Assembly: GCA_032622095.1 (NCBI GenBank)
Contig: CP136069.1
Location: forward strand, 165,782,394 to 165,846,393
DNA length: 64,000 nt
Source: Siphonodentalium dalli
Lineage: Eukaryota > Mollusca > Scaphopoda > Gadilida > Siphonodentaliidae
Direction: 5' to 3'
In this document: positions 55,395 through 64,000 of the stretch, piece by piece
Layout: every line of letters starts with the position of its first letter
Numbering within the stretch: position 1 is the stretch's first letter
Notes under the pieces: generated by a model
What the model was told of the DNA's origin: nothing
What the model saw: only the letters and a program-made list of their open reading frames with translations
The model's database searches: none
Made by a program: the position numbers and the translations under genes

Positions 55395-57210
55395 CTGCGG
55401 ACACACGTACGTACCACAGTAGCGATGTCATAGTAGGTGTGACATGTCATTTGTTATGGTGGAGTTTGGTGACAATTGGTCGTCATATTTAATATGCCAT
55501 AGCAAGCCATGTCGCCCTCTGCAAATTCGCACAATGAGTCTACCAAGCTCTACCAGCGACGGTCGATATCTCAAGGATGTATCCAGGGATGTGGCTAGAG
55601 GGTCTCCGCTTGGGGGGGGTGTCCACCTTGGGAATTTCCAACTGCACCCCCCCCCCCCTTGAGTCGGAATCACACCAACACAACTTTTTGCATAATTCCA
55701 CTTGCACCCCCCCCCCTTGTACCTCATGCTCAGGCCTAATTTCCTATATATTCATAAGCCATGCTTCTATTTTCCCAGTATGAAAACATTAAGATATTTT
55801 AACCTGAAAATTGCCTCAAAAAAACAACTAGTGATCTAATTCCAGACAAATGCACACAGCTACCGACAACAGCCCAGGAAACAGCGGGCCAACCATGGTT
55901 GTTTGGCCCGGTGTGAGAAAATTTTGAAAACTATATACAAGAAAATCGCAAATCCTAGCATCTAGACTGGCCTCAACTGAAGCTTTCCTAGTGTTGGAAA
56001 TTTCAAACCTCATGCTCCCCCTCAGGTTGGAAAATTCTTCAACTGATGACCATTTATGTCTACAAGTTTGACCAAATGTAGTAAAATATTGTTTTGCTAA
56101 ACTAATTAGCAGTTTTGTATTGGCCATGTGGATGGGGCAATGACACACCGGGCCGACCATGGTTCGGCCCGGTGTGCGAAAATTTTGAAATCTGAACAAG
56201 AAAATCGCAAAATCCTAACATCTAGACTAGCCTCAAGCCTTCCTACTGTTGGAAATTTCAAACCCTACACCCCCACTTAGTTTGGAAAATTTCCAACTGA
56301 TGACAATTCCAATGACAATGTTGACCAATTGTATGACAATATTGTTTTCTTAAATTAACTAGAAGTTTTTGACTGGCCACGGGGGCGGGACCAGGACACA
56401 AGCTTTCCAAGTGTTGGAAATTTCCAACCTGTCACCCCCTAAGGTTGGAAAATTTCCAACTGATGTCCATTTCTGTCAAAAATTTTGACAAAAAATAGGA
56501 ACATATGCAAATATTGGTCGAAAAACAATAAATTCCCAATAAATTGTTTTATAATCAAACTACAAGAACATTTTCAACCTATTGTTGGTGTGAAATTTCG
56601 TTGTGGCAGGTATGAAATTTCCAACTATTGAAAATATAGCTCTCTGCTGGGGGGGGTGAGACACCCCCCCCCCCACACACCCCCCCCCCCTCTAGCCACA
56701 TCCCTGGATGTATCTACCTGTGAATGTCTTGTCGCTGTTGATCTTTACTCAACACGCAGTGTTATAGTTTGCATGCTAACACACAAGTCCACTTGATAAC
56801 TTAATGAATAACCCATTTCTGTCAACAGCCATGATTGTACTTATTAATCAAATTAATATAAGTAAATAAACATGCATGCAATGAGATTATATAAAAAAAA
56901 CGTACCACATGCATGATATGTGAGTCAATGAGGAATTGCCACCAGGCCACGGTCAAACACAATTCTGGACGATCTATCGTGCAATTATATATATCGTAGC
57001 GAATACAATTTAGCAAAACGTAATGAGTAGAGATAAATCTTGGTGAAACGCAATGGGTTAATTGGTCCAGTCGACTCATTGTGCGGAAAGTCAGCGGGCA
57101 ACATGACTGGCTATGGCATAATAATTATGACGAACAATTGTCACCAAACTCCACCATAATAAATTGTCACACCTACTATGCCATCGCTACTGTGATACGT
57201 GGGTCCGCAG
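55395..57210. mobile_element. Long inverted-repeat element split by a hAT-like MITE
   Basis: The arm 55,395-55,505 ('ccacagtagcgatgtcatag', 'ggtggagtttggtgacaatt') is repeated inverted at 57,113-57,210, and weaker similarity ('cgcacaatgagtc') extends inward to about 57,070. Arms are at least 100 bp. The hAT-like element at 55,584-56,706 lies between them. The interior right part (56,715-57,060) shows no transposase frame. Confidence 0.8.
55584..56706 (-). mobile_element. hAT-like non-autonomous element with 8-bp TSD (copy 2)
   Basis: Perfect 18-bp inverted ends CAGGGATGTGGCTAGAGG and CCTCTAGCCACATCCCTG, immediately flanked by the 8-bp direct repeat GATGTATC at 55,576-55,583 and 56,707-56,714. 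The interior matches 10,912-12,205 in inverted orientation. It also has internally repeated 'ggaaatttccaac' blocks separated by 'caagaaaatcgcaaatcc' and 'cggcccggtgtg'. No transposase. Confidence 0.92.
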
Positions 57211-57296
57211 CCATTAGTCTATTGTAAAACAAATATGTTAATAGATATTAGCCTTCGGTACAGATTAATATTGAATGTCAATCTGACGCTCTGGTA

Positions 57297-57430
57297 TGCC
57301 AAAATTGCTTCACTGCAACCAAACAAGTTAGTACAGGCTAATATTGCATGGCAAATTGCTTCAATAAAACTAAACAAGTTAGTACAGGCTAATATTGCAT
57401 GGCAAATTGCTACACTGAAACTAAACAAGT
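57297..57430. repeat. Tandem repeat, 51-bp unit
   Basis: 'acaagttagtacaggctaat' begins at 57,323 and 57,374, and the third copy starts at 57,425 but stops after 'acaagt'. Two units are nearly identical, so the duplication is recent. Confidence 0.88.
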
Positions 57431-57946
57431 AACAATAATACTTGGCGAAATAAATAAATAATCTCTTAAATAAAATGATACTGAATCTTCGTCCTCAAAT
57501 CTTCTATTGACCACACAGACCTATATATTAAATTAAAATTATGGGCAAACCTCAGACCTCATTGTCCAGTTCAAGTTATTCAACTTATAAACTTGTGAAA
57601 TTTCAGCTTTATCATAATGCTATATAGAACAGCACATACTGCATGTTTGAGGCCAATTCAGATATCATTATAATATGCAAGGAAATACATTCAGTGGTTT
57701 ATTCTCTCCAAAATACTCGTTTCCATGCTACCAGGGTGTCAAAAAATGGCTGGAAAAAATTGCAAAAACGAAAACAATTTTGGGTCAAGGGTGGGTCCCA
57801 AAAATGGACAAAAGCAAAAAAATTATCATAGTACCTGAAATTTGTTTCCGACACCTCCCTGTTTAATGTAAAAATAAACAGGTTCTGTTTTATTGAGAAA
57901 TTTCAAAACTGCTAATAAATGTCTATCAAAGTACTATTTCTGAATG
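57431..57946. other. Gene-less stretch
   Basis: AT-rich, no gene or family recognised. Confidence 0.4.
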
Positions 57947-57949
57947 TAA

Positions 57950-59463
57950 GGGTGGATACACACATGCATGTAATCTCTGTATGTAAAATCCATGTATTTT
58001 ACATGGTCACACCAATCATTGATAGCATTAATCGCATGCGCGCGATCGGTCCATTTAAACAGGCGAGACCAGTGAGTAGTTTTTAACCAAACTCAAACTA
58101 ACTGCTATCAAGAGATTTCAGGCCAGTCATAACCATGTCTTTTTTCATGGTGCCGAAATGAATAAATCCTGTATTATATCTGTTGCTGTTTTTCCCGAGT
58201 TTTAGTTCATTTCGAAAAGTGGATTTGAGTCCGTCGATTTTATACTTGATTTGTTTCTCGTCATTTCTTGGAAACAGGGTCATCCAAAATAAAAATAAAA
58301 TGTGCAGACTTTTGAAGCTCTTTTATGACGATTGTGATACATGAGTGTTTAATTTCCCACACACTGACTCCCAATTTGATCTCGTCCAGCAAAACCCGAA
58401 CGGCTCTATGGCTCCACATTTTGGAAGTGCTATATTAATACACATGGCAATCAACTGACTCAAACATGGTGAATTCCATGCTAAGTGATTTATCCTAATC
58501 GGACAACAAAATTAATGCAGGTACAGCGTTGAAAGAAAAAAGAGTCACCCCCCCCCCCCCCCATTTTTAACCCAGACTTTACAGAACAGTATATGTTACT
58601 CAGGCCAAAGGATGAACAGGTTCCTAACTGACACAATTTTAGCCTGTTCAGTCTTGAATTATAACATTTTGGACTATAATCCATTATTGGGGGAGGGGCT
58701 GGTTCTCGAAAGTTTCGAATAACTAAGGGATTTAGTTGGATGTATCGGCCGGGATTATCTGGGCAAGAATGTACAACATAATGTTTTACTTAAATGTTCC
58801 ACAGTTGTAAATTTTTCGTATATAACATAAGAGAGGAAAGGTAACGTGGTTGTGAACTCGTAGCTAGACAACCCTATTCCCAAATGAAGACACACAGCAA
58901 CACCACCTTCTATACCTTCAAATTTAAAGCTGTAATAATATGTTCATAATTATATGAATAGCATAAATTGCTGCATATGAGATTACTCACTCATAGCAAA
59001 CAAACACGACAGATATGAATGTCAACTACAATATTTACAAATCAAGAGTGTCTTCTTGGCCTCAGTGTGGGGTCAGGACTCAGTGTGTTGCATTGCCCCG
59101 TCGATGAAATATGTAGTGGTCAGTCCGGTAGCTTCCGGGGTAATATAGCCCCCATGTTGGGGACCATAGCCCCTGCATTGGGGAAATCCTGGGACCATCT
59201 CTGGTACAAAATCAAGAAAAGACTGACAATGATATCAACAGAACGTCCAACATTTGGGTTATCGCGGGAACAATTATTTTAAGCGGCCTGACGACTTCGT
59301 CTAGTCAACGACTCAATGCACGTTCTGAGCTTGACTCACTGTGGTCAAACATAGCCGCAATGATTGTGTTGTCAGCAGACACATATTACATGGTCTGTAT
59401 GATCCATGTAAAACGCAAAATACATGATATTTACAGAGATTACATGCATGTGTGTATCCACCC
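57950..59463. mobile_element. Harbinger-like non-autonomous element, TAA duplication
   Basis: The left end GGGTGGATACACACATGCAT continues 'gtaatctctgta' and is inverted at 59,431-59,463. Bases directly outside are TAA at 57,947-57,949 and TAA at 59,464-59,466. A 3-bp TWA duplication with G-rich ends fits PIF/Harbinger. Imperfect pairing ('tccatgtattttacatgg') extends the arm. The 1.5-kb interior contains a C run (58,549-58,562) and a local duplication ('atagcccccatgttggggac', 59,147-59,181). The 87-codon frame at 59,019-59,282 has no transposase signature. Confidence 0.82.
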
Positions 59464-59499
59464 TAAGGGCCAAATCTGAAGGCCAAATTCACGTTTATT

Positions 59500-59840
59500 C
59501 AAATTATGTCGCTGATTTTCACCAAACTTATATATCATCATCTCTGCGTGGGTCAGGGATTTGGGGAGAGGAGGACGCCAAAATTGATAATATAAACATC
59601 TCCACCAAATTAATATATATTCTTCTCCGCGATACAAGGAATCTAATCGTGTACCGGAAAGTCGCCAAAGTGTCCCTATTCAATTCGGGGATGGCGAGAG
59701 AGAGAGGTGAGGGGCACCAACAGTGAAGAAGATTTTCAACGATGTTGGCGCGGGTTCGAACTCCGACATGGGCAATCTGCTCTATATATGTAAGGAGTCT
59801 AATGGCGGGGTATATTGGTAAAGGTTTTATAGTTCAACTT
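59500..59840. repeat. 'gattttcaccaaa' repeat family, second locus
   Basis: 'gattttcaccaaacttatat' at 59,513 exactly matches 32,160. It is followed by 'tcatctctgcgtgg', 'aggaatctaatcgtgt', 'agtcgccaaagtgtcc' and 'ggggcacca', the same order as at 31.8-33.4 kb. About two to three diverged units. Confidence 0.7.
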
Positions 59841-60989
59841 TAAACTGAAAGACTTATATAATTTGCGTACTTCGGTTACTCATCAATGATTGGAAGAATG
59901 GCTTGTTTCCATCATCAATGCAAGATTTCCTTGATAGAACACCCAGTAAGGGCAGGAGAACCGATATATAAAAGTTAAGAAGTCGCATGTTGAACTCACT
60001 AAAAAGAAATTCTCTTCATCAATTTCCCACTGAAAATCTGGAACTCGTTGCTCAATGATATTAGGGTTAGATAACCACGAACAAATTTATATAGAAACCT
60101 CATGAGACATTTTCTGATCACTTAATGTTTAAGTGTAGAATGTGATTATCCATATTGTTCTGCCTGTAAGTCAACTCACATTCAACATCAGTAATAATGT
60201 TATAATAATAATATAGCCAAATTGGACTCTTGTAACTATAAAGAAATAAATAAACATGATGATGGTAAATAAATTAAGAATAGAGTTCTTAATTAACCCA
60301 TCCACTACAATAATATTCATGATTCATTATTAACATAAAATTCCAACCAATTCACATAATACGTATCGTATATAGGTTTACCAATAGTGAAGAAATCCAA
60401 TTTTATTGATGTCACACAAAATTATAGATGTCGTGTGGGGGCGCTCATAAACTATAATGTTGTTTGTCGTCAATATGACACCTGATTTCCATTCTGTCCT
60501 AAGTGACATGCTGGTACGAAACGTCCGTATGGGTATCGTTGGAATCGGCATCAAATTCCGCGTCTAACGGTACCGGCCTCTAAGCGGTATCTGTTGTTTT
60601 CGCGGCGATATTAGCTATTCTTTTCTGTCCGTTCTGCATAAAAACACTATTTCTTAGAACCATTATGTCCTATAACTAAAAAATACTTATAAAGCCAGTT
60701 ATATCCTGTCTTTTAAAAACAAAGATGAATTCTATCTTGAGTTTCAGATACAACAGATAATTATTCAGATCGATGTTGTTCTATGTGCAGTTCGGCTTTA
60801 CGAACTGTCACTTACTACAGGATGGAACTGAAATATTTTGCTAAATTCTCTCACATCGAACAGGTTGCAACTCAAGTTGCGATCGAACCTGATCGAACAG
60901 AGAAAATTTTCCCGCGAAAAGAAACACACGTAGTCGAGGAGATATTGGTCGACCTCTGCACCCCAGGACTCAACTTCACCCCACTAATT
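59841..60989. other. Gene-less stretch
   Basis: AT-rich, no repeat family recognised. The frame from 60,783 (109 codons) has no family signature. Confidence 0.4.
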
Positions 60990-62240
60990 TTCTTTCTTAA
61001 TGTCTCTAATTTTTTTCGGTTGTTAACAAGAACAAAAAGTGGCCACAGAGACTCCAGACAAGATGGCGTCCATCATGGCGTCCATTTGTTTATATGCACC
61101 AGGTCTCTTTGATCGCCGTTATCGTAAAGATTATATCAAATGCGGTCTTGTTTTCTGCTCGATTCGTTATGCCAATACATAACCCTTACAAATTAGCCAA
61201 AAGTCTGACACCATAATCTAATATGGCGGCCAAGATGGCCGCCGAAATGTGAAAATATGCTATTTTTCTGACATTTCACCACTTTTTGTTTGTCTCTATG
61301 GGAATATATTGGCATCTTGGCGTGAATTTATACATTTATCGTATAGAAGAATCATTGATGAACACAATGGGATCATAATATATATTAATTGTGGGATATT
61401 TTTGTCCGATATCCCGTTTTCCCAAATGCCGATATAATAGGTCAAAGCCGAATCGACGCTAATAACGCGATGTAATGTTTCGAATCAATGAAAGTTATTA
61501 CTATCATAACAACACCCATGCATATATGTGCAGGAGATAATCGAGCTATGATTCCTCTTATACCTGAGTTGAGGAATATTCACCCAAAATGGCCACCAGA
61601 ATTAGAAAAATTGCCGAAAATCACTGATTTTAACATCAGTGAGCGTTATTGTCACGACAACTCAACACCTGCTTATTATTGTGAATTGGGAACACTTAGA
61701 CGAAGAACTGTCATTGTACCATATCCAAATAAAAGTTTCCAAAATGGCGCCACAATGGGACCGAAATGCCCTCACATCATTGGATACTATTGTCGAGACA
61801 ACTCCACCCATGCTTACAGTTGAGTTGGAAATACTGAGGTACAAGAAAAAATTTCCAAATCTAACAGGCCTACATTCCTTAATTTCCTATACTTTCTTAC
61901 GATGGGCGTTAATGTTTCGCGATTTCTACCCCCCATTACATGTTGAAATGGAATATTGATATGAATTATTCATTTGAGTTTGGCAATTGATACTCACAGT
62001 CAAGATGGCGGCTAAATTTGCGGCCAGAAATTGAAAAGAAATGGATATTTTCACATACTAATTTCAACTTTTTGTCATAATATCGATATGTGTGGACGAA
62101 ACTGTACATAAACAATCTATTTGTTTAACTTAATACATATCAAAATGCATAAAATGGCTCGTATCTTTCTGGAAAGTCGAAAACCCACCATTAATATCGC
62201 GATGTGGCATTTCGAAATCCATTCTCCACTTAGCACCGAT
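60990..62240. repeat. Diverged duplications rich in 'AAGATGGCGGC'
   Basis: Two levels are visible. The segment around 61,214-61,490 ('aagatggccgcc', 'ctttttg', 'aataacgcgatgtaatgtttcg') recurs diverged at 62,003-62,225 ('aagatggcggct', 'aatatcgcgatgtggcatttcg'). Between them, 'cacgacaactcaacacctgct' (61,651) recurs as 'cgagacaactccacccatgct' (61,793). 'gagttgaggaatattc' (61,567) and 'gagttggaaatactga' (61,821) are also related. Frames inside follow from the repeats. Confidence 0.55.
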
Positions 62241-62640
62241 AATGGCCGTAACCGTAGGTGCGCCGAACAGTAATATTAGAACAAATACCTGATAACAGAT
62301 TCTGATTTGCCACATCACGTCCATAATTATCTGGACCAGCTTCCATTTCTTTGTCTGGTAAATCTGGGTCGCTCACACCGACAAAGTATTCAACACCTCC
62401 TGGGAGAAGGGTCCCTCTAATCATAACGTTTCAAACAATTCATTCTCAGGTGTCTAGCTTACGCTTTTAAATATGCTAAATATGGGATTTGTGCGTCATC
62501 TTGAACTAGAAAGGCATATGGTCGATGAGTATACAAGCTTGCATAATGTCATCTCTATGTATGTGTCTCATACCCCATGTGGATAACGACACGTTCACCT
62601 GGCGAACCAATTAGCTAGTCACTTCTCAATAGATGGTTCG
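62241..62640. other. Gene-less stretch
   Basis: Nothing recognised. Confidence 0.4.
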
Positions 62641-62988
62641 TCAACTCACAAACTTAGCGAACGCATTGGCATATGTGGACAACTTCGGCATTGTTTCGAA
62701 GGTTGCTAGCTGTCTCATTCCCTTGGATAGATGTATATCTGCTAAGGAGAAGACCATAATGTACCGACTACCTACATTTCTTGACCATGATCCTAAGGAA
62801 ACTGTGTGATGTCCCGCAGTCGTCTCGTCGAATAGCTCCCAGCAGAGAAGAACAATACTCGCGGTGTTAGTTTGTGGACATACGCCATGATAGTGGGAAT
62901 GAAATAAATTGCCATTGTAAAATGGTCGGAACGGTGATGTTGCCAAGAAATCACTTGGTGTACCCAACGTATGTTGAACTGAATGCAA
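62641..62988 (-). pseudogene. Coding-like segment, inverted paralogue of 63,225-63,593
   Basis: The minus-strand frame encodes 'FHSHYHGVCPQTNTAS', 'LFDETTAG' and 'KLSTYANAFAKFVS'. The plus-strand frame at 63,225-63,593 encodes the matching series 'FHFHYHDTCPQTSSSTV', 'LFDETIAV' and 'HKLSGYVSALDEYVN', and the DNA is also recognisably similar. I do not recognise the family. Either both are decayed copies of one gene or exon in inverted orientation, or they are arms of an old inverted-repeat element. The frame has no convincing start of its own. Confidence 0.4.
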
Positions 62989-63224
62989 GATCTCATCAAC
63001 GTAACATTCCTCTTGATGTTCTTCGCGTTGAACATTTCACCCTTGTGTTGATGGCATTTGTACTTTCTTGAACCATACCGACCACCACCCAGTGTGTGTA
63101 TGACATATCAACCAACTATGAAAGGCATCGTCTTTAAGACTACACCCCAGTCTGGGTGGGGCTTATATAGTAGTAGCCAGTGGTACACGCCTGGTCCAGT
63201 TGATTGTGAACGGCTTCCAAACGG

Positions 63225-63593
63225 ATGGGAACAGTCTTAGCATACAAGGAAAGCAAAGCCACACATGAGATCATGTCTGAATCTAAAACATACCCAAAGA
63301 AGGGCGGTGCAGTCATGGTCCAATTTCATTTCCACTATCATGACACATGCCCACAAACTAGCAGTAGCACCGTGCGTATTGTTATTATCTGCTTGAATTT
63401 GTTCGATGAGACAATTGCTGTACGCAACAAGATTTTTCTTTTGTTCATGGTCAAGACGTGTGGGTATGTTATGCATTATGGTCTTCTACGCCTTAGCAGA
63501 AAGGCATCCGTCAAATGTCTGGCTTTCAACATTCGAAGCCATATACATAAGTTGTCCGGGTACGTCAGTGCATTAGATGAGTATGTGAATTGA
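63225..63593 (+). pseudogene. Coding-like segment, inverted paralogue of 62,641-62,988
   Basis: A 122-codon forward frame ends at TGA 63,591-63,593. Nearly the entire C-terminal 90 residues align by eye with the minus-strand frame at 62,641-62,988, with the same end point (a stop after 'EYVN' versus 'KFVS'). The first 30 residues ('YKESKATHEIMSESKTYPKK') have no counterpart. GTG at 63,225 is not a credible eukaryotic start; the first ATG is in 'IMSESK' (about 63,273). Family unknown. Confidence 0.4.
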
Positions 63594-63595
63594 TG

Positions 63596-64000
63596 ATCCA
63601 TATATTGAGAAGTGGCTGTTTGGTAAGATCACCAGGTGTATATGTTTTTATCCCCATTAGGTCACTAAAGCTGAAAATACGCAGATAGCGAGGTCCTTCT
63701 GAAAGCTAGTATACGCATCGACCACATTCCTTTCTAGTTTATCGCACAAAATAACGCCCAGATCCCATATGTAGCATCTGAATTATACCATAAGCTATAC
63801 CACGAATGAAGATCGCCAAGAATAAGGATAAGAATTCCCAACTTTCGAGACAAACACGTGAGCTGGGACCTTTCTAAAAAGAAGTGTAGAAAACTGTGAT
63901 GGTGTGAGAGAGATAGATTAATCTGACGAAGAGACGGAAACTGGTCCATGCAGATAATGCTGAATATGGCAAATCAGAATAAGCTCAGGTACTGTTGTTT
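63596..64000. other. Gene-less end of window
   Basis: No recognised gene; small frames only. Confidence 0.4.

Overview
This is a repeat-dominated stretch of a large, AT-rich animal genome. I could not identify an intact host gene, rRNA or tRNA. The content points to an aquatic invertebrate (lophotrochozoan, ambulacrarian, cnidarian or lancelet grade), but I cannot name the lineage. It includes a Penelope-like element with a GIY-YIG domain, an L2/CR1-type LINE with a 2A-like leader, L1-like remnants, TTAA-flanked MITEs, hAT- and Harbinger-like short elements, long local tandem repeats, and a decayed member of an invertebrate family with an 'ITGCDT' motif. That placement is inference from family knowledge, not from a search.

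Layout. 0-7.2 kb: a higher-order tandem array (five copies of a unit of about 887 bp) flanked on both sides by copies of one repeat; one flank carries a TTAA-flanked hairpin MITE. 8-9.7 kb: a TTAA MITE, a hairpin MITE and a broken L1-type endonuclease domain. 10.9-12.2 kb: a hAT-like element with a perfect 8-bp target duplication. 13.8-14.8 kb: an L1-like ORF1 with one stop codon. 18.4-20.3 kb: a 5'-truncated Penelope-like element between two AT microsatellites. 21.2-24.4 kb: the clearest gene of the window, an uninterrupted LINE ORF (endonuclease plus reverse transcriptase, 1,076 codons) opening with a hydrophobic, 2A-like leader. 28.3-29.2 kb: a GC-rich, frameshifted ORF1/gag-like gene. 29.9-37 kb: four elements built around a strong hairpin module. 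38.4-45.8 kb: MITEs and diverged tandem repeats rich in 'AAGATGGCCGC' motifs. 48.3-50.3 kb: two elaborate palindromic elements between copies of a dispersed repeat. 52.0-53.5 kb: the ITGCDT-family pseudogene. 55.4-57.2 kb: a hAT-like MITE nested inside a long inverted-repeat element. 57.95-59.46 kb: a Harbinger-like element with a TAA duplication. 62.6-63.6 kb: two diverged coding-like segments in inverted orientation.

Functionally this is a community of transposable elements. The autonomous-type genes are the LINE (apparently intact), the Penelope-like element (truncated) and the L1-like pieces (broken). The others are non-autonomous DNA elements recognised by inverted ends and target duplications. 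Nested insertions give relative ages: a hairpin MITE inside the X repeat, a hAT inside the inverted-repeat element, and a MITE inside the 36.4-37.9 kb element. All boundaries were read by eye and may be off by a few bases; those of diverged repeats by tens of bases.
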